Source of the DNA: Chaetoceros tenuissimus
Taxonomy: Eukaryota > Bacillariophyta > Thalassiosirophyceae > Chaetocerotales > Chaetocerotaceae
Assembly (NCBI GenBank): GCA_021927905.1
Contig: BLLK01000045.1
Coordinates: 2,418,001-2,482,000, forward strand
Reading direction: 5' to 3'
DNA: 64,000 bases
In this document: positions 20,709-29,230 of the stretch, one piece after another
Numbering within the stretch: position 1 is the stretch's first letter
How the letters are laid out: every line of letters begins with the position of its first letter
Position numbers and translations under genes: made by a program
Notes under the pieces: generated by a model
What the model was told of the DNA's origin: nothing
What the model saw: the letters and a program-made list of their open reading frames with translations, nothing else
Database searches by the model: none

Positions 20709-20777
20709 CTTTCGTAGTGAGATTGGCGAGTACAAAAGTTGAGCTCAACTTTTGTAGTGAGCTGCTCACTACGAAAG
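20709..20777. repeat. nested palindrome upstream of the orphan gene
   Basis: A perfect 24-bp palindrome centred on GAGCTC (20732-20755) sits inside a 13-bp inverted pair CTTTCGTAGTGAG / CTCACTACGAAAG (20709-20721 and 20765-20777). TAGTGAGC and GCTCACTA also pair locally at the right side. It lies 75 bp upstream of the orphan start codon, and could be a cruciform, an operator-like site or the footprint of a foldback element. Confidence 0.9.
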
Positions 20778-20808
20778 TGGTTTTTTAGCTGTGTCAATGA
20801 GATGCTAT

Positions 20809-20987
20809 TGTTAGGAAAGAGAATAAAGTATCTAAGTCGAGAAACCAATGACGATGGACGTCAAATCAAAGGTGTATAGTGACTACAATTCCCAATGCAC
20901 GGATCGTCCCAAATCATTACAATTTAGATATAATCATAATAATAAAAGAGTTCTAACTTATCAATTCGATTTAGTTTAGACTTAACA
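20809..20987 (+). repeat. 5' LTR, 179 bp
   Basis: Matches the outer parts of the 3' LTR with very few differences (for example A/T in ACGTCAAATC versus ACGTCATATC, and GCACGG versus GCAAGG), so the insertion is fairly young. Confidence 0.85.
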
Positions 20988-21257
20988 GATTAACAGTCTC
21001 CTTTTGTTTCTGAATGACCAACTCTTTTAAGCGAGTGAGAAATGCATTGACCTGAAACAAGGTTCATTTTCACTTATTGTTATCATTTAACACAGTCTCG
21101 ATTTGGTTCTAGAGGTCTAAAGGAAAACTCGAGATTAGGTGAGAGACAATTGATCAAGACCAAGGTAGAATTCTTACCTTTTGTTACTGGTTCCTTGCTG
21201 GAGAAGTGTTAATAATTCACAACTGAGTAAAAAGGAATTGGGTGTTTAATCGTTTCC

Positions 21258-21414
21258 TTCCTGGAGAAGCGGGTGATACATTCGCGACTGAGGTTTGTAA
21301 ACGGAACTGTTTTCTTCCTGGAGTAGTGGGTGATACATTCGCGACTGAGGTTTGTAAACGGAACTGTTTTCTTCCTGGAGTAGTGGGTGATACATTCGCG
21401 ACTGAGCTTTGAAA
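21258..21414. repeat. tandem array, 57-bp unit, about 2.75 copies
   Basis: Units start at 21258, 21315 and 21372 with TTCCTGGAG and include GGTGATACATTCGCGACTGAG. A more degraded unit precedes the array (about 21190-21230). GACTGAG also occurs at the start of the open frame that follows, so the array seems to have grown from the leader of that gene. Confidence 0.9.
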
Positions 21415-21441
21415 ACAGAGTCTTGCTGGACACATGTATTC

Positions 21442-22125
21442 ATGACTGAGCAAGAAAGTGAAAGTACTGGGTTAACCTCGGAACACCAAAGACGTTTGGC
21501 AGAACTTGAGGGATACATACAGGACAATGATTCTAGGTTGGAAGCTCTTCTAGCTCCACCTGAGCCTAATGGGAGCTTCAACGTCATTTCCCAAGGCACT
21601 GAGCATGCTAATAATGCAAGTACTTACCGTCAGGATGCTAGGCCAGCTTCTGACAACTCTGGAAGACGAGGAGGTGCTAGTCTCAGAAACTCTAAGAGTT
21701 CCGAAACCGGAGGGGATTCTAAGAGAAATGGAAGCTTTCAAAGCTTCATTGAGTCTAAAAGTCTTATCGAGAATATTGGTATTTTGTTACTTGGACTCGC
21801 TACGAGTTTATACTCGTTGGTTGTGACAGCAGCCAGTACTTTATTTGGAAGTCGGAAAGTAACTGCTTCGACGACGGAGACTCAGAGGATGGTAGATATC
21901 CTCGATGGTAATGGTCTTACAGGATCGAAAGTGGTAATTGAAGATCCTCAACTTTCAAATTTATCAGATCTTGTTCTAATTCAGCATTATCCCTACGAGA
22001 ATGGGGAGCGTAAAGCTCTGATTGATGGACAGTCAAAAGACAGGATCGAATCTAGCGTTTCCTTCAAGGAAATACTTTCACTTATTCCGAGAATCTTGTT
22101 TACGGCAGGGTTAGAAATTCATTAA
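21442..22125 (+). CDS. unrecognised 227-residue protein encoded inside the LTR element
   Basis: ATG at 21442, stop at 22123-22125, about 80 bp before the 3' LTR. The N-terminal 40 residues are predicted helix rich in Glu and Gln (coiled-coil-like, with ArgArgLeuAlaGluLeu), a Ser/Gly/Asn-rich linker follows, then one hydrophobic segment (about residues 111-133), and a C-terminal mixed domain. There is no zinc knuckle, protease, reverse transcriptase or integrase motif. A membrane-spanning protein is unusual cargo for a TRIM-like element. It could be a diverged Gag/Env-like protein or captured host sequence; I cannot tell. Confidence 0.5.
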   Translation: MTEQESESTGLTSEHQRRLAELEGYIQDNDSRLEALLAPPEPNGSFNVISQGTEHANNASTYRQDARPASDNSGRRGGASLRNSKSSETGGDSKRNGSFQSFIESKSLIENIGILLLGLATSLYSLVVTAASTLFGSRKVTASTTETQRMVDILDGNGLTGSKVVIEDPQLSNLSDLVLIQHYPYENGERKALIDGQSKDRIESSVSFKEILSLIPRILFTAGLEIH

Positions 22126-22203
22126 GGACAAAGAGTGACAACATCACTTGGAGTTCATAGTCTAACTAAGGAGCTATTGTTTCACGCCATAGATTCCGGG
22201 GAG

Positions 22204-22928
22204 TGTTAGGAAAGAGAATAAAGTATCTAAGTCGAGAAACCAATGACGATGGACGTCATATCAAAGGTGTATAGTGACTACAATTCCCAATGCAAGGATC
22301 GTCCCAAATCATTACAATTTAGATAATATGATGGTAGATTGTATCTAATGGCAAGGTCAACAGCCCCCATTAGTAATCTGCGATCAATGCTTTTCTATGT
22401 TGTTTTATGCGGCTATTTAAGTTTGGCTAGGCACATTTTTCTACTACTAGTACGTAGCTACACACTTAACAAAGCAAAATGGAATTGTATTGATTTTGAA
22501 CCCTTTAAGCAACATTCAAAGCCTAATTTCTATATGAAGTGTGTTCATTGTTATGTTTGTATGGTTGTTTGAATCGATTGCCTTGTGTTGAGACATGAGT
22601 GATTCCCGTTTGAGTCCCAGGAACCATAATTAGATGGTTTTCCATCAAAATCTGAAAGAACAAAGCCTTCTGAATTTTTTCGCCGATTTTTCCCAATATC
22701 AGTGGAAAACATTCTATTAGATAGGTATTTTACTTTAAATGTACATATTGCCCAGCTCTCAATCAATTCAATTTTTTATCGACCCAGTGATTTCATTCAT
22801 ACCACACATGTACGTACAGGGGTTAAGTAAGCGGTCAACACTCGTCGCTTCGCTCCTCCCGTTGACCTTGATAATCATAATAATAAAAGAGTTCTAACTT
22901 ATCAATTCGATTTAGTTTAGACTTAACA
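22204..22928 (+). repeat. 3' LTR, interrupted by a nested insertion
   Basis: 725 bp long, which is the 179-bp LTR plus exactly 546 bp inserted at 22326-22871. Confidence 0.85.
22326..22871. mobile_element. nested dispersed element inserted between A and T without duplication
   Basis: The 5' LTR gives the empty site. Left flank ends in A (22325), right flank begins with T (22872), and joining them restores the LTR exactly. Read on the minus strand the element starts TC and ends near a small hairpin (TAGAT-loop-ATCTA) about 9 bases before its end. AT target, no duplication and 5' TC are Helitron traits, but the 3' CTRR end is absent. Confidence 0.75.
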
Positions 22929-23105
22929 GCTATGCAAAAGAAATGTTTTGGTTATTTTTTGCTACAGAAAATATCCTTTTGCAGGGAAAGACATTTTTCC
23001 AACTTTCAGTGCGGATCGGCCTGAGGGGGGTTGACTCTACCATCCAGTTGTAGTTGCACCATTTCTCTCCTCTCTTATCCCAAAAATTTCTCCTATCCAA
23101 AATCA

Positions 23106-23147
23106 TCCACACCTACCTTAGAAAAGGGGGGGGTGGACATCCAATCC
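23106..23147. repeat. direct repeat shared with 17715-17764
   Basis: Same TCCACACCTACCTTAGAAA plus G-run plus GACATCCAATCC string. A similar G-rich phrase with TTGAC occurs just upstream, near 23020. Confidence 0.7.
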
Positions 23148-23215
23148 CTGGAATAAAAAAAGAGAGCATAAAATGGTTACTGTACTAAATTTTCACTAAG
23201 AAAGCATCTATTAGA

Positions 23216-24951
23216 TTATAACAGAAAATCCATGGCATCTATTTGTCTTTCAGAAGCTGGAATGCGATCCCCTTCAACGGTCAAAATATGAATTACATCC
23301 TCATCATTTTCTCCACCTTTGTGAATAATTTCAAGAACTTCTGGAACACCGTTCATAACACCCCTTGATGCACCAACATCCACTCTCCAAGCCTTTCCTT
23401 TGAGTGCTGCATTGATTCTATTTTGAGGTGTGTGACCCATGACCATTCGTTCCACATCTCCTAGCTCAGACAGACATTCATCAATCATTTTTTGTGCAAA
23501 CGGTGATTTTGGAGTAGTATCATTTGGACTAGAGTAGTCTCTCATCCAAACTGGAGAAGCTGCCCCAATTGTACCACCAAGGCAGCCTGGCATGGTCTTC
23601 GATGCGGTTCTTGCTCTTAGATTAGCGTTGTCAATTACTTCTTGCACAGTTCTAAATTTAAATCCATCGTCGTTCTGTAATTCTTCGGGATACTTTGAGA
23701 GAAACCATGTTCTCGCTTCTTCATTCATTTTCTCAATACCCCCATAAGATTGTAGATGATCTTTCGTTAATCCTGCATGCACAAAGACCGTTCTACCTAC
23801 GACAGCAGCAACACTCATATTGCTGTAGAGTTGTTCAGCAAGCCATCCATTTGGCTCAAATGCAGCCCATCTAGATGGTTCATTCCCAGCATATTGAATT
23901 CTCTTTGATTCAAGTGTGAGTCTCGTTGATATGCACACTACAAAATGACAATTAAAAATAAAGAACTCACCCATCTTTCAGTTCCTTCACTTCTTTTTGC
24001 ATCTAAAGCCTTGCCTAGTACAACTTCGATTTCCTGATTACCATTTCTATCTGCATATTGAAATAAACCATTGGCGTTCAATGCTTCGTGATTTCCATGA
24101 AGTAAGATGACTTTACCACCCTGTTTGGGTGCTTGTCTAGCTAAAGAAGTCAAATAACGCAAACAAAACAGTTCTTCTGCTCCTCTATTTTTGTTGCGAA
24201 CATTGAGAATAATTGACGAATCGATATGTTTTTAAAATCGATAGTACCATTGACTTGTACTCACCTATCTAGTATATCTCCACACTGAACTAAAATACTA
24301 TCACCCCCATCCCAAATTGGATTTGTGATTGTACTCTCTGGATGAAGCAGTTGGGATGCTTGGAAAGGATAATCTGAATGAGTTTCCATCAAAATGAAAT
24401 GCATGCCGTGGTTTGTACAAAACTATACCTTGTAAGAATTTGTATAAAGCAAGGATATCGCCATGAACGTCGCCAAAGGAAATTATTCTAGTGCCCTTTG
24501 GTAGATCTGTCAACATGTCATCTCCTTTTTGAAAGGGTGGAATTGAATATGAAGAAGGCTCTGAAATATTTTCGTCAAGATATCCCATTGCCAAAGATGA
24601 GGATGACACAGGTACACCCTTTTCATTTTCCTTATTTCCAGCTGTTCCCTTGATAGAAGAAGTTGTGAAACTACTTTTTGAAATGGATGGATATACCCTT
24701 TTTTGACAATTGTAATTGCTTTTTGATGTCAAAGATGATAGATGTCTATTTTCTACCAACCTCTTGCTAGAAACATTTCTCTTTGTAGTAGGAGCAAACG
24801 CAGCAACTGTCGAAAGGATTGTAGATGTCTTTACGAAATTCAAAGCTGCCCTGTTGGAGTTGAATCCACCTGCTTGAGCTAAAATCTTGCTGGAATTCAT
24901 TAGAACGAAGATGAGGATAATAGTTTTACTTCTGCCTTTATTCAATTTCAT
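23216..24951 (-). CDS. Shewanella-like protein phosphatase (PPP-type metallophosphatase), probably plastid
   Basis: Four exons on the minus strand: 24951-24429, 24358-24265, 24184-23971 and 23902-23216, about 505 residues. The metal-binding PPP motifs appear in order: GDVHGD near residue 163, GDILDR at the exon 2/3 junction, GNHE in exon 3, then PheValHisAlaGly and MetGlyHisThrPro in exon 4. Such enzymes remove phosphate from protein residues. The N-terminus is hydrophobic and is followed by Val-Ala-Ala-Phe-Ala-Pro near residues 49-54, which resembles the diatom bipartite plastid signal (Phe after the cleavage point). Introns 1 and 2 are certain by frame and motif. For intron 3 the strongest acceptor (ending 23938) would break the frame; I used the AG before 23902, so that junction is the weak spot. 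Confidence 0.8.
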
Positions 24952-25440
24952 TTCACCAAGAAGTTCAAGTTAAAATCGCGACGAACTAGGATGCTGTGTT
25001 ACGTCTTTAAACCGAATCGAAAAATTAGAAGAACAAATGTACAGGTTGAATTGTAGTTATAGTTGTAGTTGTAGTTGTAGTATCTTCAATCTTTGCTCTT
25101 CTAAAGCTCTCGAGCATTTTGTTTGTTTGCATACCAAGACCACACAGATGATGATGAAGAAGAAAGAAGAATCATCATTGTTGTGTTGACTCAGTCTTTT
25201 ACCGTCAAATAACGTTTTAGACGGACAGACGACGAGAGTTACGTTACACATTTTCCTTCTCTTTTTTTCGTGTTCCATTCTTCCTTTCCTCAGTACCTTT
25301 TACTGTACACCTCAACATACCTCATACATCAGAGATCTTTTACTACTAAAAAACTTGCAAGTAGTAAAATTGCTAGCCTTTGTGTTGCTGTGTGCGTTGT
25401 AGCAAAGGAGGTTGTGTCTCGGTAGCAAGGTGTCGTCAGA
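24952..25440. promoter_or_regulatory. divergent promoter region of the phosphatase and the sterol reductase
   Basis: About 490 bp between two start codons. It contains a TTGTAG microsatellite at about 25050-25080 and a pyrimidine-rich stretch near 25260-25290. No known operator recognised. Confidence 0.4.
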
Positions 25441-27183
25441 ATGGGGAACCATATTTCATTAACGAAGCTCACCAATGACATGGATAAACTTGTATCCACA
25501 TCAGTCTCTACTTTGAATGGCTTGAGTCCATATGCAACTCTCGGAGTGACAATTGGAGCTGCAACTGGAGGGATCCTCTTTATGAAGAACAAGAGCAAAA
25601 TTTCCAATGCTTTTTTCAACGACCTTCCAATGTATATTCTTACTGAACACAGGTCTGCAGTTGTTACTATCTTTGGTCTTCCTCTTTCTCTAGCATGGGA
25701 TGGAGCACTTAAACTTCGTTCATATTACATCAAATGTTTCAAGTCTGCACCTCATCTTCACGATGAAAGAGTGAAAACCATTCAGAAACAGGTTCAAGAT
25801 CGTCCGGACAAGACAGCACCTCTTTGTACTGCAAGACCTGGATGGGCTTCTGTTTCTCTTTCTTACAGAAACTACAAAAAGAAGTGGAATGCAATTGAGA
25901 TGCCTCTTTATGATATTCTCGACATTGACACTGACAACTTAATTGTTCGTGTTGAACCATTTGTATCCATTGGACAGCTGACCCATGCACTTAATCCAAA
26001 AGGCTTCACTCTGCCTGTTGTTCCTGAAATGGACGATCTTACTGTAGGAGGTTTGATCAATGGAACTGGTATTGAGTCCTCCTCTCATAAATATGGTCTC
26101 TTTCATGAAATTATTACTGAATTGGAACTTCTTCTTGGTGATGGTACAGTTGTAACTGCTACTGCAGATAACGAATACTCAGACCTTTTCCATGCCGTCC
26201 CATGGTCTTATGGTACTCTTGCTCTTTTGCTATCGGCAAAATTGAAATTGATCCCATGCAAAGAATATGTAAAGTTGACTTACACTCCACACCATACCAA
26301 GGAAGCATATGTAGAGCACATGCGTCAGCTTTCTGGAGAGTATAGTGATGATGAAGCTACTACACCAATGTTTGTTGAAGGTCTTGCTTATTCTTTGGAT
26401 ACTGCGGTTGTTATGGCTGGTGACTTTGTTCATGCAAAGGATGTACCAAGAGGAGGTGTAAATCGCCTTTCATTGTGGTGGAAACCATGGTTTTACACAC
26501 ACGTGCAAAAGATGCTTTTCAAGAGAAATGGAGACAAAAACACTGATGAAATTGTGGAATATATTCCACTTCGCGACTACTATCATCGTCATACTCAGTC
26601 ACTCTTTTGGGAAATGGAGCTTATGATTCCAATTGGAAATAATGTCATTTTCAGATGGTTGCTTGGATGGTTGATGCCTCCAAAGGTTTCATTCTTGAAG
26701 ATTTCACAGACCGAAATGACACGTCAGTTGGTCGAGAAGACTCATGTGGCTCAGGATTTCTTGGTGCCTACACGTAAAATGTCAGAATTTTTGGATCTTT
26801 GTGATGTAGAATACGACCGCATCTATCCTCTTTGGTTGTGCCTTCATGATCACTCTCCTATGCCTGGTTCCTTGCTGAAGGATCCAGTGAAACCAGGAAA
26901 GAATGGCCATGAAATGTACATTGACGTTGGAGTATACGGTCTTCCAAGATGTGTACATGAGAAGCGTGAAGATGAATTCGACATGAAGAAATCAATGAGA
27001 ACTGTATTGAACAAATTGGTCGATATGGACGGATTCCAGATGTTATACGCTGATGTGTTCAATACAAGAGAAGAGTTTGAGAAAATGTTCGACCACGAAG
27101 GATACCGTGAAGTGAGAAAGAAGTACAAAGCAGACGGAGGAGCATTCAAAGAAGTTTATGACAAAATGAGTGTGATTTTGTAG
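25441..27183 (+). CDS. delta(24)-sterol reductase, DWF1/DHCR24 family
   Basis: One exon, 580 residues, close to plant DWF1 (about 560). The enzyme reduces or isomerises the C24 side-chain double bond of sterols in the ER membrane. Near the N-terminus are one or two hydrophobic segments (about residues 30-50 and 73-90). The FAD-binding part follows: residues about 130-260 include ArgProGlyTrpAlaSerVal, an ArgValGluPro strand, ThrLeuProValValProGlu, and ThrValGlyGlyLeuIleAsnGlyThrGlyIleGlu, which is the FAD pyrophosphate loop of this family. Later, TrpProTrp-like TrpLysProTrpPheTyr and TyrIleProLeuArgAspTyrTyrHisArgHis match DWF1/DHCR24 very closely. ATG at 25441 follows a purine at -3. Confident call by motif recall. 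Confidence 0.93.
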   Translation: MGNHISLTKLTNDMDKLVSTSVSTLNGLSPYATLGVTIGAATGGILFMKNKSKISNAFFNDLPMYILTEHRSAVVTIFGLPLSLAWDGALKLRSYYIKCFKSAPHLHDERVKTIQKQVQDRPDKTAPLCTARPGWASVSLSYRNYKKKWNAIEMPLYDILDIDTDNLIVRVEPFVSIGQLTHALNPKGFTLPVVPEMDDLTVGGLINGTGIESSSHKYGLFHEIITELELLLGDGTVVTATADNEYSDLFHAVPWSYGTLALLLSAKLKLIPCKEYVKLTYTPHHTKEAYVEHMRQLSGEYSDDEATTPMFVEGLAYSLDTAVVMAGDFVHAKDVPRGGVNRLSLWWKPWFYTHVQKMLFKRNGDKNTDEIVEYIPLRDYYHRHTQSLFWEMELMIPIGNNVIFRWLLGWLMPPKVSFLKISQTEMTRQLVEKTHVAQDFLVPTRKMSEFLDLCDVEYDRIYPLWLCLHDHSPMPGSLLKDPVKPGKNGHEMYIDVGVYGLPRCVHEKREDEFDMKKSMRTVLNKLVDMDGFQMLYADVFNTREEFEKMFDHEGYREVRKKYKADGGAFKEVYDKMSVIL

Positions 27184-27259
27184 AGGGATACGTTGACACA
27201 AATATTAACTGTAAGAATCAAGGCATTTTGTCTCTTCTTTTTGTTATTTTTCCTCTCCT

Positions 27260-27961
27260 CTACCTCTCCATATTTTGTGCTTCGACACCGTTCATGATCA
27301 AAGACGCAACATATTCACCTTCTCGTTCTGGAAGCACTAATTTATGGTCGTAACTTGCACCTTCACCAAATGATCTTATTTCAATGTTGACAATGTCTTT
27401 GCCTTCCGCACAGAAAAAGATTCTCTCGAAGCATGGAGCAGGGACTCCGTTAATGTCGATATCCTGAACATGGGACAAATCAACATTATTCATTACATAT
27501 TCACTTCCGCAACAACAGCATCTAACTCCAAAGCATCGAAATGGATTCACTTTTTTTATTTTGAGATGATTTTGTTGGAGCTTGTAGATTGATGGGTCAA
27601 TAGGGCAACAGCCACAAAGAGTACAAATTGAAGCACTTGCAATTGAATAAAACACTTTTTCTTCTCCTTGCCATAAAATCTTAGCTTTCGCACCTATCAA
27701 CGATTTCCTCTTTAGTCTTTCCACAATTAAACCAAAGCGCAGTCGATCACCAATGCATTTCACTCCCATTTCTGCCATATGATTTTCATTCAGAAAAGGA
27801 ACAAGGTCTCCAGTGATTTTATGAGTAATAATACTTTGCCGATATTGTCCCAAACCTTGTCTCGCAACATAATCGGCAACAGTTTCGGCACTCCATCCTT
27901 CAAATTCGTCAGATTCACTGTGCGTTTGTATTAACTGCCCATTCAGTACATAATCACTCAT
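27260..27961 (-). CDS. SAM-domain protein with a Cys-rich middle
   Basis: One exon, 233 residues. Residues about 20-85 read as a sterile alpha motif: TrpSerAlaGluThrValAlaAspTyrVal, then GlyLeuGlyGlnTyr, GlyAspLeuValProPheLeu, MetGlyValLys..GlyAspArgLeu. SAM domains mediate protein-protein or RNA binding. After it comes a patch with clustered cysteines (Cys-x2-Cys-x-Cys-Cys at about 113-118 and a Cys-Cys-Cys-Cys run near 148-151) in a PH-like or DUF-like region of beta strands, possibly lipid-modified or metal-binding. It converges with the sterol reductase (76 bp between stops) and diverges from the next gene. Specific role unknown. Confidence 0.75.
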   Translation of the reverse strand: MSDYVLNGQLIQTHSESDEFEGWSAETVADYVARQGLGQYRQSIITHKITGDLVPFLNENHMAEMGVKCIGDRLRFGLIVERLKRKSLIGAKAKILWQGEEKVFYSIASASICTLCGCCPIDPSIYKLQQNHLKIKKVNPFRCFGVRCCCCGSEYVMNNVDLSHVQDIDINGVPAPCFERIFFCAEGKDIVNIEIRSFGEGASYDHKLVLPEREGEYVASLIMNGVEAQNMER

Positions 27962-28289
27962 ACTTTATTCTTTAACAGGAATAGCCTTCTACTCGTCTGG
28001 TTACCTCTACTCTGTAATAAGGTGTTCTACTACCGTATTCAATTCGATAGAATGAGATGTGATCACACTTTTGTTCGTTACTGCTTTTAGTCCCATGTTT
28101 CAAGCATAACGCACACATCGTTGTTCGTACGTATTTTTATGAGACAAAAAAATGAACATGGATGATATCTAATGTACGACGATAACCAACACACACAACG
28201 AACACTATTTTCATCCAGTGAAGTCCATACGTAGGTATGGTATTTTCATTCTTATTTTCAATTCTGTGAATTCATGAAACTTCGTAAAA

Positions 28290-29150
28290 ATGGAGAATCT
28301 GTTGCGATATACTATCATATTTCTAAATTCGCTCGTACTTGGATATTCATTTTCTCCGATTATACCTCCGAAGTTTGACGATTTTTGTGAGCAGATCGTA
28401 GGGAAGTATGCCACTAACGTTGGTAATGAACAAACGAACATAGCAGAGGTGCAAGAAGTGATGCGTAGTTGTGGGGGTGCTATACAAGGCATCAAAGAAC
28501 TCTCTCATGATAATTCTGGGGATTTGTATCACAATCGTGCTGATGATGGTTTCGTATATTTCAGCTGTGGGTCTTACATACAAGGGCCGACTGATCTGGG
28601 AGAAGATGATAGCATTCCTTTACTAGCTTCTTTATCATTTAATACGTTACCAAAATGTCGCATCACTTTTGATTGTAACAGCCAAACCCTTATAAAACAA
28701 TATCGAGTATTTGATGGGACGATCAACAATAACGCACCTGAGTTAAATCTGAGTCTAGAATCATCGAATACATTATTTGAAGACTTTGACATTCAGTTCG
28801 GTCTAGAAACTGTTTGTAGAATGGATTCTGGTAGTAGTCCGTGGATGTTACAAAGAGCAAAGTGGGAGAAACAAGTATTTTCCGAAAATGATCTAATTCA
28901 AGAGAAAATGAAAATTGATAAGGACGATTTGGACATTGTTGGACAAATTCATGTTTGGGACATTACCAATCAAGAAGGAATTCGAGAAAATGCTTCACTG
29001 CAACGCTATTTTGAAGATGGCGATTATTCAAAGACCATTCAAATTACAGCTTTGTGCAAGAGCACTCAAGAAGTGAAATCCATGTTCCGCTGCTATAACA
29101 AAAAGAAACAATTGAAAGCAGTGGTACTACAAGAAGGTAAAGCAATGTAA
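28290..29150 (+). CDS. unrecognised secreted or plastid-targeted protein
   Basis: One exon, 286 residues. The first 20 residues are a signal peptide ending GlyTyrSer followed by PheSerPro, that is Phe at the predicted +1 position, the hallmark of diatom plastid bipartite signals. The rest is soluble, rich in beta-strand-like alternation, with several conserved-looking Cys (about residues 33, 61, 94, 120, 127). I do not recognise the family; a lipocalin-like or phycobilin-lyase-like barrel is possible but only a guess. Confidence 0.6.
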   Translation: MENLLRYTIIFLNSLVLGYSFSPIIPPKFDDFCEQIVGKYATNVGNEQTNIAEVQEVMRSCGGAIQGIKELSHDNSGDLYHNRADDGFVYFSCGSYIQGPTDLGEDDSIPLLASLSFNTLPKCRITFDCNSQTLIKQYRVFDGTINNNAPELNLSLESSNTLFEDFDIQFGLETVCRMDSGSSPWMLQRAKWEKQVFSENDLIQEKMKIDKDDLDIVGQIHVWDITNQEGIRENASLQRYFEDGDYSKTIQITALCKSTQEVKSMFRCYNKKKQLKAVVLQEGKAM

Positions 29151-29230
29151 AGCATTTAATGGATTATTTATTCACTGTAGGAAGTAGAGTGGTGCTATTT
29201 CTAAAGAGATGAAGTAATTTGAAGTCATTA

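Larger units (their letters stand above)
20809..22928 (+). mobile_element. complete small LTR retroelement with target-site duplication
   Basis: The two LTRs start TGTTAGGAAAG and end TTAACA (5-bp inverted ends TGTTA/TAACA). The element is flanked by GCTAT on both sides (20804-20808 and 22929-22933), a 5-bp duplication. A purine-rich CCGGGGAG lies directly before the 3' LTR. The internal region of about 1.2 kb carries one unrecognised open frame and no gag-pol, so it must be moved by another element's enzymes (TRIM/LARD-like). The 3' LTR holds a nested 546-bp insertion. Confidence 0.85.
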
